From JAXGXT01 sp040772665 (GTDB lineage: Bacteria > Bacillota > Clostridia > Lachnospirales > Anaerotignaceae): 64,000 bases of DNA. Location of the stretch: assembly GCA_040772665.1 (NCBI GenBank), contig JAXGXT010000006.1:1-64000 (forward strand), written 5' to 3'. Made by a program: the position numbers and the translations under genes. The notes beneath the pieces are model-generated. The model had not been told where the DNA came from. It saw only the letters and a list, made by a program, of their open reading frames with translations, and ran no database searches. The number at the start of each line of letters is the position of its first letter. Position 1 is the first letter of the stretch. Shown here in pieces: positions 26,301 to 35,247 of the stretch.

Positions 26301-26729
26301 TCAGTCTTCAATCTTTTTTATTCTTCTAAGATGCCTTTCGTCGTTTGAAAAATCTGTTTCCAAAAATATTTTAACAATTTCAAGAGCAAGCCCAGGCCCT
26401 ATAACTCTTGCCCCCATGGCAAGAATGTTTGAATCATTGTGCTCCCTTGTTGCCTTTGCTGAAAAACAGTCGTGGCATAACGCCGCTCTTATACCTTTAT
26501 GCTTATTTGCAGCTATTGATATTCCTATTCCCGTTCCGCAAATTAATATACCTTTATCACATTCGCCTTTTAAAATACTTTCGGAAACAGCCTTTGCATA
26601 GTCAGGATAGTCACAACTTTCCATTGTAGTTGTGCCGAAGTTTTTAAATTCAATTCCCGCCTCTTCAAGATAATCTATTACTTCCACCATAAGAGAAAGC
26701 CCGCCATGGTCACATCCAAGTGCTATCAT
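26301..26729 (-). CDS. rpiB: Ribose 5-phosphate isomerase B
   Basis: Interconverts ribose 5-phosphate and ribulose 5-phosphate. The 143-residue protein has GCDHGG at 5-10, the catalytic C64 in ICGTGIGIS and the substrate region REHNDSNILAMGARV. I chose the ATG at 26729, which has AAGGTGGGG upstream and begins MIALGCDHGG as in the family; an ATG at 26780 would add 17 unlike residues. It supplies precursor for the PRPP used by the neighbour upp. Confidence 0.95.
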   Translation of the reverse strand: MIALGCDHGGLSLMVEVIDYLEEAGIEFKNFGTTTMESCDYPDYAKAVSESILKGECDKGILICGTGIGISIAANKHKGIRAALCHDCFSAKATREHNDSNILAMGARVIGPGLALEIVKIFLETDFSNDERHLRRIKKIED

Positions 26730-26877
26730 TTTATACCCCACCTTTTCTTTTGTAAATAAATTTATATATGGAAAAAGCATAACAACAATATATAACTCAA
26801 CTAAAAATCAAGAAGATTTAAACAACTCTAAGATTTGCCTTAACCCTAAAAATCTTACGCTTTCTTAAACCAAAGAT

Positions 26878-27312
26878 TTATTTTAAAACCTCCGAAACCT
26901 TTTCTATATATTCTTTAAGCTCTAAAATACAGGCTTTATATATATCAAGCCTGCAGCCGTAAGGGTCTGCAACATCCTTGCCCATATTTGCATATTCCGC
27001 CAATGTAAAAACAGGTGTGGCTAACTTTTCCATTGAGGATGCAATAACGTGTTTATGTCCTTGTGTCATGGTTAAAACAATGTCTGCCTCTTCAATCATT
27101 TTGGCAGTTAGCTGTCTTGCTTTATGTTCGCTTAAATCAAGACCAAGCAAAGCGGCAGCAGCTATGGCATTTTTACTGGCAGGCTCGCCAGCATTGGCAC
27201 TAACCCCCGCCGAACTTATTTCAAACTCATTTTTATCAAAAATTTCTTTTGCTAAAACTTCTGCCATTGGACTTCTACAAGTGTTGCCTGTGCAAACAAA
27301 TAATATCTTCAT
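26878..27312 (-). CDS. ywlE: Low-molecular-weight protein phosphatase, YwlE (arginine phosphatase) type
   Basis: 144 residues with the P-loop CTGNTCRS (C7 to S14) and the acid DPYG near the C-terminus. The Thr between Asn and the second Cys of the loop (CTGNTCR) is the residue that marks protein-arginine phosphatases as opposed to tyrosine phosphatases, which carry Ile there. No arginine kinase McsB is in the window. The gene lies six bases after tsaC, the usual tsaC-ywlE-rpiB order. Confidence 0.9.
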   Translation of the reverse strand: MKILFVCTGNTCRSPMAEVLAKEIFDKNEFEISSAGVSANAGEPASKNAIAAAALLGLDLSEHKARQLTAKMIEEADIVLTMTQGHKHVIASSMEKLATPVFTLAEYANMGKDVADPYGCRLDIYKACILELKEYIEKVSEVLK

Positions 27313-27318
27313 ATTAAA

Positions 27319-28371
27319 TCACACCTTTATATAACAATATCCCGCCGCTTTATTTAACCTGTTCATTATGGCAAGCCCTTCACCAGTTTCATCAAACACT
27401 TCTGAATATACAACATCAGCCGACAAAAAGTCAAACTTTCGTAAAACTTTAAATAAGTTAGCACCTATTTCCAAATCATCTTCTCTTTTTCCAACACTTA
27501 AAACAATGTCTGCCTTATAGCTGTCTTTTGTTTTGTCAGTTGCCAAAACACCGACTTTAAGGCCTTTTTGCATATTAGCATCTGCCATTTCGTTTATCTT
27601 TTTAATAACATCTTCTTCATTTCCTTTAACAAGCATAATCTTTGCCTTTGGCGAATAATGTTTATACTTCATTCCTGGGGCACGAGGAACAAAATCCTCA
27701 TTTGTATTGTTTATTATAGCAGGGTCAACTTCAACCTTTCCAAGAAGGTTTTCAAGCATTTCTTTAGTGATTGCTCCCGGACGCAAAATTACAGCCACAT
27801 CTGCCGTAACATCAACTATTGTGCTTTCCAAACCGAAATCTGCCCTTCCTCCGTCTATAATCATGTCTATCTTTCCGTCTAAGTCAAACTCCACATGAGA
27901 TGCCTTTGTGGGGCTTGGCTTTCCCGAAGAATTTGCGCTTGGGGCGGCAATAGGAAGATTAGCTTGGTTTATAAGTGCCTGTGCGATTTTTCCCGACGGA
28001 AAACGTATTCCTACAGTGTCAAGGTTTCCTGTAACAGAATCGGGAACACATGGTTTTTTTTTGAATATAAGCGTCAGCGGCCCTGGCCAAAAAGCATCCA
28101 TTATCTTTTTTGCAAGGGGAGTAATTTCACTTGCTATTGTTTTTAGCTGGTCTATGTTTCCAATGTGAAGAATAAGCGGATTATCCGACGGTCTGCCCTT
28201 TGCTTCATAAATCTTTTTGCAGCTTTCTTCAGAAAGCCCGTTTGCGCCAAGGCCGTAAACCGTTTCTGTAGGAAAAGCCACCAGGCCTCCCTGTTGGAGA
28301 ATCCCGGCGGCTTCTTTTATCACGCTTTCATCAATATTCAAATTATCCGTTTTTCTGATAATTGTTTTCAT
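27319..28371 (-). CDS. tsaC: L-threonylcarbamoyladenylate synthase (Sua5 type)
   Basis: Makes threonylcarbamoyl-AMP, the first step of the t6A modification of ANN-decoding tRNAs. Residues 1-205 form the YrdC domain (FPTETVYGLGANG, KGRPSDNPLILHI, PSANSSGKPSPT) and about 210-351 a Sua5 C-terminal domain (PGMKYKHYSPKA). I chose the ATG at 28371, four bases after the SEC-C gene stop with a GGAG ribosome site. A longer frame from 28431 lies inside the neighbouring gene. Confidence 0.94.
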   Translation of the reverse strand: MKTIIRKTDNLNIDESVIKEAAGILQQGGLVAFPTETVYGLGANGLSEESCKKIYEAKGRPSDNPLILHIGNIDQLKTIASEITPLAKKIMDAFWPGPLTLIFKKKPCVPDSVTGNLDTVGIRFPSGKIAQALINQANLPIAAPSANSSGKPSPTKASHVEFDLDGKIDMIIDGGRADFGLESTIVDVTADVAVILRPGAITKEMLENLLGKVEVDPAIINNTNEDFVPRAPGMKYKHYSPKAKIMLVKGNEEDVIKKINEMADANMQKGLKVGVLATDKTKDSYKADIVLSVGKREDDLEIGANLFKVLRKFDFLSADVVYSEVFDETGEGLAIMNRLNKAAGYCYIKV

Positions 28372-28375
28372 AAAC

Positions 28376-28870
28376 TTATGCTCCGCAACACTTTTTATAC
28401 TTTTTGCCGCTGCCGCAAGGGCATTGGTCATTACGTCCTACTTTAGTATTGTTAATAACTGTCTTACTTTTTTTCTGTTCAAGAAAAAATTCTTTTTGTT
28501 TTTCAATGCTGAAAATCCCTTCCCATTGCTTAAGGGTATAAAGATGCTCTGCTTTATATTCAACCATCTTTTTATAAAGCTTTTCAAAATCAATAACAAT
28601 TTCAACAAGGCTGTTCTCATCAAGCTCGTCAACCTTGTAAGGTTCAGAAAGAATATCGTTAAGCCCGTCAACAAACGCAACTGCATATTCTTCCGTCAAG
28701 TTATATTTTTTGGCAATTTCAGAAATTGTTCCTTTAATTTCTGTTATTTTCTTTTCGAGAATTTCTTCATATATTTTCTGCTCTTTAGGAAGATAATCGC
28801 TCCAAACCTCTTCGACACTTCTTCCGTCTTGAGTGAATGCCTTATTTATCCAATCCTCGTAAATGCTCAT
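28376..28870 (-). CDS. SEC-C motif zinc-binding protein
   Basis: 164 residues: a helical N-terminal domain with many Glu and Lys and the C-terminal SEC-C metal-binding motif VGRNDQCPCGSGKKYKKCCG, the same tail found on SecA. The role of these stand-alone proteins is unknown. AAGGAGAG precedes the ATG at 28870. It is the first gene of the tsaC-ywlE-rpiB-upp-tagO run. Confidence 0.88.
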   Translation of the reverse strand: MSIYEDWINKAFTQDGRSVEEVWSDYLPKEQKIYEEILEKKITEIKGTISEIAKKYNLTEEYAVAFVDGLNDILSEPYKVDELDENSLVEIVIDFEKLYKKMVEYKAEHLYTLKQWEGIFSIEKQKEFFLEQKKSKTVINNTKVGRNDQCPCGSGKKYKKCCGA

Positions 28871-28954
28871 TTGATTCTCTCCTTTTGTAAATAGATACAA
28901 TTTTATTCCAAAAGAAATAATAATATATTATAACACTTAATGCAATAAAAATCA

Positions 28955-29389
28955 TCATTTTCTTTTAATACTTATATTTTCTTCTGTATCTTTTTTAGGA
29001 ATTATTATCAGTTCCACTTCTTTAGGAACAAATTTCATAATGCCTTTAAGTCGTTCTGTTATGTTTTCTTCATCGCCGGCTTCTGTAGGAGGTTCTCCGA
29101 AAACGATTTTTGTAATCTTCATTTCTTTTGCAAACCTGCCTATACATTCCGAAACATCCTCGTCACAATAAAAATGTATCATTCCGCCTTTTTCGCTGCC
29201 ATAATTAAAAAGTTCTTCTAAAAGCTTAGGAGTTTCACTGTTGTTAAAAATACTGTCTCCCCTTTGAACATGGAGTATATGTAATTCACCTTCGTTTTTT
29301 TCCGCAACTTCAAAGGCACGGTCTATAAGCCTTGTTGAATTGCACTGAGCTGTTATACAAACAAGGACACTTTCGTTTTTTATATCCAT
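28955..29389 (-). CDS. Universal stress protein-like (KdpD-USP type) domain protein
   Basis: 144 residues with a Rossmann-like alpha/beta pattern of the USP fold: VLVCITAQCNSTRLIDRAFEV at the start resembles the USP domain of KdpD kinases. ELHILHVQRGD and KITKIVFGEP follow, and ELIIIPKK forms the last strand. The ATP-binding glycine motif of canonical UspA (GxxGxxG-S) is not obvious, so nucleotide binding is uncertain. It is a single gene next to a repeat-rich gap. Confidence 0.72.
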   Translation of the reverse strand: MDIKNESVLVCITAQCNSTRLIDRAFEVAEKNEGELHILHVQRGDSIFNNSETPKLLEELFNYGSEKGGMIHFYCDEDVSECIGRFAKEMKITKIVFGEPPTEAGDEENITERLKGIMKFVPKEVELIIIPKKDTEENISIKRK

Positions 29390-29433
29390 TTATTTACCTC
29401 CTTCAAGGTATCCAGTAAATACTGCCTTTTCTA

Positions 29434-29990
29434 TTATATCATTAAAAGCAAAAGGAAGCGGCGGTAGGAACCGTTAGGCTCTTTTCACAAATGTAATTTG
29501 TGGAAGACTGAAGACAAACCTTGGGTGTTGCCCAACCCCACTTGCTTTTTGAAAAAAGCAAGACCAAAAACTTTTATCAAAACCGCATATTCATGCGGTT
29601 TTAGATGAGTCAAGTAGGAAGGTTGAAGATAAACGCCGCCGCTGGACATCGGAAAGAAGTCCGACGGCAAAGCCGCTTTTTCTTAAGAAAAAGTGCTGAA
29701 CGAAGTAGCGGTTTGCGAAGCAAATTCCTGACAGTAAAACCCTTGTGGATGTTTGAGGGCAAGGTCCTCAAGGTTTTGACTTTGTCTACGTTCTTCCACA
29801 AATGAAATTTGTGGACATTATATCATAAAAACAAAAGAAAGCGGCGGCAAAGCCGACATTTTCTTTTGTCAACAAACGAATAAAACTTGAAAAGCTTTAT
29901 GAGTAATATAATCCGCTGTGATAGCAGCGGCAGAGCCGTTAGGCTCTTCCACAAATGAAATTTGTGGACATTATATCACAATTTACAAAC
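29434..29990. repeat. Mosaic of intergenic repeats: units A and B interleaved
   Basis: This 722-base gap (29390-30111) holds no gene. Unit A sequence (ATTATATCAT, AAGCGGCGG, CCGTTAGGCTCTT, CACAAATGAAATTTGTGG) appears at 29434-29503, 29792-29870 and 29924-29990. Between the first two lies unit B (29512-29604). It has three hairpins (TTGGG/CCCAA, CTTGCTTTTT/AAAAAAGCAAG, AAAACCGCAT/ATGCGGTTTT) and is followed by further palindromes, including CTTTTTCTTAAGAAAAAG (about 29676-29693) and TTGAGG/CCTCAA (29752-29770). Unit B appears inserted into, or bracketed by, unit A copies. Small open frames here are low complexity and not credible genes. Confidence 0.82.
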
Positions 29991-30040
29991 CATATAGTTA
30001 AACAGACAGTTAACATATTCTTAAAAATTTATTAATTTTA

Positions 30041-30081
30041 AAAGGATGTGCTAAAAATCTTTAATTCCAAGCACATCCTTT
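30041..30081 (-). terminator. Terminator of the 305-residue stalk-domain gene
   Basis: AAAGGATGTGCT and AGCACATCCTTT form a perfect 12-bp stem with a 17-nt loop, about 30 bases past the stop, T-rich after it on the minus strand. Confidence 0.8.
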
Positions 30082-30111
30082 ATGATGAAATCAGAATACT
30101 TTTTATTTATT

Positions 30112-31029
30112 TTATCCAACTATAAAAACAGAAATAAATAAGGATTTATCGTTTACATCCACTTCTTTTATTATTGTTGAAGAAGAATAAATTCTAAAAT
30201 ATATTTTCCCGTCAAACCTGTCAAAAATCACATCATATGGGCCCATGGCAAAAGTATAGTATTTTGAAACTGTGCCTATATAAAGCATTCTGTTTATTTC
30301 CGTTTCAATAGATTTAAACTCGCTGTCAAATCTATCTTTGTTTTCCCCTGAGGTTTCAAGGTTTTCTGTTATTGTTTTTTTAAAGTTTTCAAGGCCTGTA
30401 AGACAAGTTTCTTTAATAATTTTTATTGCCTCTTCCTGAGGAATTGATTTTGTTTCATCATAGTTTTTATCAATTATAATGTTGTTGTAATTTCTTAGAA
30501 TTGAATTTTCAGGTGTTATAGGCATTTGAGTATCATAATAATATTTATGATTATCCCCCAACTCATTTGCATATACCATAGTTCCTGATTTAAGGGTTTC
30601 GGCTAAAAAACTAAAGGGAACATAAGTCATATTTTTATAAATAATGGTTTCATAGCCTGCGTCTATGTTTTTTCCGTTAACCTGTACTTCTTTGCTGCCC
30701 ACTTCAAAAATTATTTCAGTATCTTCATTTTTTATTGCTGCCTTTTTTTCGCTGCCGTTCCAATCAACCTTATAACCAAGGGCGTCGGCAACAGCCCTAA
30801 TGGGCAAAAAATTTGCATCTTGCTCTTTAACAACTTCACAATCATAAGCAAAATCCCCGTTAAGAAAAAGAAGAGTACCCACACCACGCAAGTCGATTTG
30901 TGCTCCGCTTTCCAAAACAGCCTCCTCGGAAAAACTTCCCTCAATGCCTCTTTTTTCCATACCAAAAGCATTTAAAGTTCCGCCAAAAGCCAAAATAAAA
31001 CTTAAAGCCAAAAAGAAAATCCTCTTCAT
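30112..31029 (-). CDS. Exported protein with a stalk (copper-amine-oxidase N-terminal type) domain
   Basis: 305 residues: signal peptide (MKRIFFLALSFILAFGGTLNAFG), then a stalk domain at about 45-150 seen as ANFLPIRAVADALGYKVDWNG and, later, TYVPFSFLAETL. A C-terminal part of about 150 residues with a predicted long helix (QEEAIKIIKETCLTGLENF) and a beta-rich end has no family I recognise. It differs from the stalk protein at 21358-22077 in its C-terminal domain. It follows the pyrG terminator, with AAGGAGG before the ATG. Confidence 0.8.
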   Translation of the reverse strand: MKRIFFLALSFILAFGGTLNAFGMEKRGIEGSFSEEAVLESGAQIDLRGVGTLLFLNGDFAYDCEVVKEQDANFLPIRAVADALGYKVDWNGSEKKAAIKNEDTEIIFEVGSKEVQVNGKNIDAGYETIIYKNMTYVPFSFLAETLKSGTMVYANELGDNHKYYYDTQMPITPENSILRNYNNIIIDKNYDETKSIPQEEAIKIIKETCLTGLENFKKTITENLETSGENKDRFDSEFKSIETEINRMLYIGTVSKYYTFAMGPYDVIFDRFDGKIYFRIYSSSTIIKEVDVNDKSLFISVFIVG

Positions 31030-31049
31030 AACAAATCCTCCTTATAAAA

Positions 31050-31091
31050 CTAAAAACCTTGTGAAGTATGGCACATTCCTATGGTTTTTAG
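31050..31091 (-). terminator. Terminator of pyrG
   Basis: CTAAAAACC and GGTTTTTAG enclose a loop of 24 bases, four bases past the pyrG stop and just before the next ribosome site. Confidence 0.65.
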
Positions 31092-31094
31092 CCT

Positions 31095-32693
31095 TTACTC
31101 TTTTACCGCAGCTTTTATAAAATCTCTGAAAAGCGGATGCGGTCTGTTTGGTCTTGACTTAAATTCAGGATGAAACTGAACGCCCACAAACCATGGATGG
31201 TCTTTAATTTCCACAATTTCCACAAGCTTTTCGTTTGGTGAAATTCCCGCAATAATTAATCCTGCCTCTGTGAGTTCTTTTTTATATGCGTTATTAAACT
31301 CATATCTGTGGCGATGACGTTCATAGATAAGGTCTGATTTGTATGCCTCATAAGACAACGTGCCCGGGTTCAGCTTGCAAGGATATGCACCAAGCCTCAT
31401 TGTTCCTCCCATGTCCTCAATATCTCTTTGCTCAGGCATTAGGTCAATAACAGGATGGCTTGTTTTCGAATTAATTTCAGACGTACATGCATCTGCATAT
31501 CCAACTACATTTCTCGCAAACTCTATAACAGCACATTGCATTCCAAGACAAATTCCAAGGAAAGGAACCTTCTTTTCACGTGCATATTTTATTGCCGCGA
31601 TCTTTCCCTCAACTCCACGATCTCCAAAGCCGCCGGGAACAAGAATTCCGTCTGCTTCTTTAAGTATTTGCTCTGCATTTTCTTCAGAAATATCTTCAGA
31701 ATTAATCCACATTATATTAACCCTTGCAGAATTTGCAATGCCCCCATGATATAGTGATTCAACAATGGAAAGGTATGCATCATGCAGTTCAACATATTTT
31801 CCCACAAGTGCAATATTTACAGATTTAGTTCTGCCTCTTTCCTTTTCAAGCATGTCCATCCACTCTTCAAGGTCAGGCGTTTTATCTTCAATTCCAAGCT
31901 TTCTGCAAACAACTTTGGCAAGGCCTTCGTTTTCAAGCATAATTGGAATTTGATAAAGACTTTCAGCATCAAGATTTTGTATAATGCTGTCTTCTTCCAC
32001 ATTGCAAAAAAGTGATAACTTCGATTTTGTTTCCTGACTTACTTCATGTTCTGTTCTAAGAACAATAATGTCAGGCTGTATTCCTATTGAAAGAATTTCT
32101 TTAACAGAATGCTGTGTGGGCTTTGTTTTCATTTCGCCGCCCTTTGAAAGATAGGGAATTAAAGTCACATGGATGTAAAGACAGTTTTCTCTTCCAACCT
32201 CACGTGAAACCTGTCTTATAGCCTCAAGATAAGGATGGCTTTCAATGTCCCCCACTGTGCCGCCGATTTCGGTAATTACAATGTCACTGCCGTCACTTTT
32301 GCCTGCCCTATACATACGCTCTTTAATTTCGTTTGTAATATGAGGAATAACCTGAACTGTTGCTCCAAGGTATTCTCCTTTACGTTCTTTGTTTAAAACA
32401 GACCAGTAAACCTTACCTGTTGTGGTGTTGCTGTTTATGTTAAGATTTTCATCTATAAATCTTTCATAGTGTCCAAGGTCAAGATCTGTTTCGGCTCCGT
32501 CTTCGGTAACAAAAACTTCTCCATGCTGAAAAGGGCTCATTGTGCCCGGGTCAAGGTTAATATACGGATCAAACTTCTGAATTGTAACCTTATACCCTCT
32601 TGCTTTAAGAAGCCTGCCTAAAGAAGCCGCTGTGATTCCTTTGCCAAGCCCTGAAACAACTCCGCCCGTAACAAAAATATACTTTGTACGCAT
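31095..32693 (-). CDS. pyrG: CTP synthase
   Basis: Converts UTP to CTP using ATP and glutamine. The 532-residue protein has the synthetase domain (TKYIFVTGGVVSGLGKGITAAS at the start, with MSPFQHGEVFVTEDGAETDLDLGHYERF) and a C-terminal class I glutaminase domain with the nucleophile in FLGICLGMQ and HPEF near the end. I chose the ATG at 32693 behind GGGAGG; an upstream ATG at 32732 falls in the leader hairpin. The leader carries a promoter and a terminator-like hairpin, so control by attenuation is possible. Confidence 0.97.
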   Translation of the reverse strand: MRTKYIFVTGGVVSGLGKGITAASLGRLLKARGYKVTIQKFDPYINLDPGTMSPFQHGEVFVTEDGAETDLDLGHYERFIDENLNINSNTTTGKVYWSVLNKERKGEYLGATVQVIPHITNEIKERMYRAGKSDGSDIVITEIGGTVGDIESHPYLEAIRQVSREVGRENCLYIHVTLIPYLSKGGEMKTKPTQHSVKEILSIGIQPDIIVLRTEHEVSQETKSKLSLFCNVEEDSIIQNLDAESLYQIPIMLENEGLAKVVCRKLGIEDKTPDLEEWMDMLEKERGRTKSVNIALVGKYVELHDAYLSIVESLYHGGIANSARVNIMWINSEDISEENAEQILKEADGILVPGGFGDRGVEGKIAAIKYAREKKVPFLGICLGMQCAVIEFARNVVGYADACTSEINSKTSHPVIDLMPEQRDIEDMGGTMRLGAYPCKLNPGTLSYEAYKSDLIYERHRHRYEFNNAYKKELTEAGLIIAGISPNEKLVEIVEIKDHPWFVGVQFHPEFKSRPNRPHPLFRDFIKAAVKE

Positions 32694-32734
32694 TATTTTA
32701 TTTCCTCCCATTGCGTTTAATTTATTACACAAAA

Positions 32735-32760
32735 TTCAAAGGCGCATAGACGCCTTTGAA
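32735..32760 (-). promoter_or_regulatory. Leader hairpin of pyrG, possible attenuator
   Basis: TTCAAAGGCG-TCTATG-CGCCTTTGAA on the minus strand is a perfect 10-bp stem followed by TTTTG, between the predicted promoter and the pyrG ribosome site. Confidence 0.5.
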
Positions 32761-32788
32761 AAATCTTAGTTATTTTATTTTCTAAAAT

Positions 32789-32817
32789 ATTTTATCATAT
32801 TTTTTTCTTTTCCTCAA
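32789..32817 (-). promoter_or_regulatory. Promoter of pyrG
   Basis: TTGAGG and TAAAAT on the minus strand, 17 bases apart. The start would be about 20 bases before the leader hairpin. The rest of the 32694-33063 gap holds a weak hairpin (AAAGGAGC/GCCCCTTT near 33025-33056) that probably ends the cyclophilin gene. Confidence 0.5.
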
Positions 32818-33063
32818 CATAAAATAACAATAACTTCTTTTAGTGTGCGGCAAACATTACGTTTTCATCTAAATTCATTTATTTTCAAAAAATAAAATTA
32901 AGAAAGTTGAATATAAGCCCTGCTTTTAAAAACAGAAGTTTGCAAAAGGAAATATTTACAAAAAACTCTTAAGATTTTGATTTATTAACAGTCTATCCTT
33001 TTTTTACTTTCGCCGCAAAAATTAAAGGAGCAATGCTATTAACAAAGCCCCTTTATTCTGTCT

Positions 33064-33888
33064 TTATTCAGCTGTTTTAATTTCCAACTTTTCAATAACT
33101 ACGTCTTTTAATGGCTTATCAGATTCATCCTTTTCAACAGCAGCAATTTTATCAACAACGTCCATTCCTTCATAAACCTGTCCAAAGATAGTATATCCAT
33201 AATCAAGCTGAGGTGTTCCGCCCAGTTCAAGATATTTTTTTCTTACATCCTCGTTATAGTTTGTTCTGAAAATCTTTCCCGTTGCGGCAATGGTCAGCAG
33301 TTTATCTCCGCCGTACTCGTCAATAACACTGTCAACATTTTCAAAATATTGCTCTTCCACCTGTTTGTTTTGAACAATATAAAACTGGCTTCCGTTTGTA
33401 TTTGCTCCGCTGTTTGCCATGGCAAGAGCACCTCTGAAATGATACATCTTTGGGGAAAATTCATCGTCAAACTTACCTCCCCAAACACTTTCACCGCCTG
33501 TGCCGTTTCCGTTTGGGTCACCGCCTTGGATCATAAATTCGTCAATAACCCTATGAAATGTAATTCCGTCGTAATATCCTTTTTTCGCAAGGCTTATAAA
33601 GTTTTCTACAGCCTTAGGTGCTTCTTCAGGGCAAAACTTAATTTTTATTTCACCCATACTTGTTGTCATAACAGCAATAACATCCCCTGTGTTAAGTTCT
33701 TCAAGCTGAGGCATCAAGTTTGTACTTTCAAGAAGCATGTTTTCATAAGCTTGATTTTCTTTCTCAACTTTATCATTGGTTTCTTCATCCTGTTTGTTTT
33801 CCTGTGATGTTCCGCCGTCTTGGGGGGTTGAGGCGCATGCCGTAAAAACCAAAGTTCCCATTAATATAATACACAATAACTTTTTCAT
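33064..33888 (-). CDS. Lipoprotein peptidyl-prolyl cis-trans isomerase (cyclophilin)
   Basis: 274 residues with a lipoprotein signal (VFTAC, modified Cys C18), a Gln/Glu/Asn-rich spacer, then a cyclophilin domain from about residue 65. GYYDGITFHRVIDEFMIQGG and FRGALAMANSGANTNGSQFY carry the catalytic Arg (FHRV) and the substrate-site residues. The domain has an insertion near 200-225 (EYGGDKLLTIAATGK..). It would fold exported proteins at the outer face of the membrane. It has its own TTGACA promoter. Confidence 0.92.
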   Translation of the reverse strand: MKKLLCIILMGTLVFTACASTPQDGGTSQENKQDEETNDKVEKENQAYENMLLESTNLMPQLEELNTGDVIAVMTTSMGEIKIKFCPEEAPKAVENFISLAKKGYYDGITFHRVIDEFMIQGGDPNGNGTGGESVWGGKFDDEFSPKMYHFRGALAMANSGANTNGSQFYIVQNKQVEEQYFENVDSVIDEYGGDKLLTIAATGKIFRTNYNEDVRKKYLELGGTPQLDYGYTIFGQVYEGMDVVDKIAAVEKDESDKPLKDVVIEKLEIKTAE

Positions 33889-33930
33889 ACATATCTCCTT
33901 TATCTGTTTTGCTTTCTTTTTCTTTTGTAA

Positions 33931-33959
33931 AGTTTAATGTATGAAAAGTTATTTGTCAA
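33931..33959 (-). promoter_or_regulatory. Promoter of the cyclophilin gene
   Basis: An exact TTGACA and TAAACT on the minus strand, 17 bases apart, about 40 bases before the ATG. Confidence 0.6.
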
Positions 33960-33991
33960 ACTCAAACCTCTTAATATTTATTACTATTTTC

Positions 33992-35059
33992 TTAAATCCT
34001 CGCATGTTTGTTTATACATGCAATAACAGCATCAACGCCATTTGTCTGGCAGCTTTTATTAATTTTATTTATATAGGTTTCTTTGTTTTGAAAAAGTCTG
34101 TAAATATGTTCTTTCAAAGCTTCTTCTGTCATTTTTTCTTCAGGCAAAACCATGGCAAAACCTTGACGTTCAAAGCTTTTTGCGTTTAAAATCTGATCTC
34201 CCCTGCTGGCGGAGGCTGAAAGAGGAATAAGAAGGGAAGGCTTTTTTAAAGCCAAAAATTCCGAAATGGAATTTGAACCGGCCCTTGAAATAATAATGTC
34301 GGCACAAGCAAAAACATCTTTAAGTTCGTCCTTAACATATTCAAACTGCTTATAGCCTTTAAGATTTATAAGGTCGCTGTCAATATTTCCTTTGCCGCAA
34401 ATATGAACAACTTGAAAATCCTTAAGAATTTCAGGAAGAATTGCCCTTAAACACTTATTTATTTTAACTGCTCCAAGACTTCCGCCCATCATCATAACAA
34501 CAGGCTTCTCATCAAAAAACCCGCAAAGTTCAAGACCTTTGTCTTTTTTCCCGAAAAAAAGCTCCTCTCTTATGGGAGTGCCTGTGTTGATTCCTTTTCC
34601 TTTTTTTATTGAATTAACGGTTTCCGGAAATGTGGTGCATACGGCTTTTGCAAAGGGCAGTGAAATTTTATTGGCAAGCCCGGAAGTTATATCAGATTCG
34701 TGTATAACAACAGGCACTTTGTTAAGCTTTGCCCCTAACACAACAGGCACAGCAACAAAGCCTCCCTTGGAAAAAATCATGTCAGGCTTAATTTTTTTTA
34801 TTATTGCAGCCGCCTCTTTAACCCCTGCCATAACTTTAAAAACATCTGTTAAGTTTTCTTTGGAAATATATCTTCTAAGCTTTCCCGAAGAAATTCCATA
34901 ATATTCAATACCCTCTTTTTCAATAAGTTCTTTTTCTATGCCGTTTTTGCTGCCTATATATTTAACATCCCATCCATCTGCCTTAAGCTTTGGTATAATG
35001 GCAAGGTTTGGGGTAACATGGCCTGCCGTTCCCCCTCCTGTAAGGATTATTGTCTTCAT
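33992..35059 (-). CDS. murG: UDP-GlcNAc:lipid I GlcNAc transferase
   Basis: Makes lipid II, the last cytoplasmic step of peptidoglycan synthesis. The 355-residue GT28 protein has the N-terminal GGGTAGH loop (8-14), the GGSLGA-type motif (MMMGGSLGAVKINK) of the C-terminal domain and the donor-site stretch ADIIISRAGSNSISEFLALKKP. I chose the ATG at 35059, behind GAGGTGAT, rather than the ATG at 35086. It is separate from the other division and wall genes and divergent from the ferritin-like gene. Confidence 0.95.
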   Translation of the reverse strand: MKTIILTGGGTAGHVTPNLAIIPKLKADGWDVKYIGSKNGIEKELIEKEGIEYYGISSGKLRRYISKENLTDVFKVMAGVKEAAAIIKKIKPDMIFSKGGFVAVPVVLGAKLNKVPVVIHESDITSGLANKISLPFAKAVCTTFPETVNSIKKGKGINTGTPIREELFFGKKDKGLELCGFFDEKPVVMMMGGSLGAVKINKCLRAILPEILKDFQVVHICGKGNIDSDLINLKGYKQFEYVKDELKDVFACADIIISRAGSNSISEFLALKKPSLLIPLSASASRGDQILNAKSFERQGFAMVLPEEKMTEEALKEHIYRLFQNKETYINKINKSCQTNGVDAVIACINKHARI

Positions 35060-35247
35060 TTTTATCACCTCAAAAAGTCTTAACAATATTAATTAAAGAG
35101 TTTCAAATCAAAAAACATACAACTGGAAATATTTTAACAGATGCCTAAAGGTTTATCCACAAATTTTTGTCGATATTGTAATGTTTTCATAAACCTTAAA
35201 ATATACATTGATATAAGAAAGAACAACTTACATAAAGGAGTGTTATT

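Noticed and set aside
29605..29805. Two overlapping open frames of about 65 codons on opposite strands
   Set aside because: Both lie in hairpin-rich repeat DNA, have no ribosome site and give low-complexity proteins.
29434..29990. Possible CRISPR array
   Set aside because: The repeats are not evenly spaced, are of two kinds and have no spacers of constant length; no cas gene is in the window.
31360..31749. A 129-codon plus-strand open frame
   Set aside because: It is antisense to the pyrG glutaminase domain.
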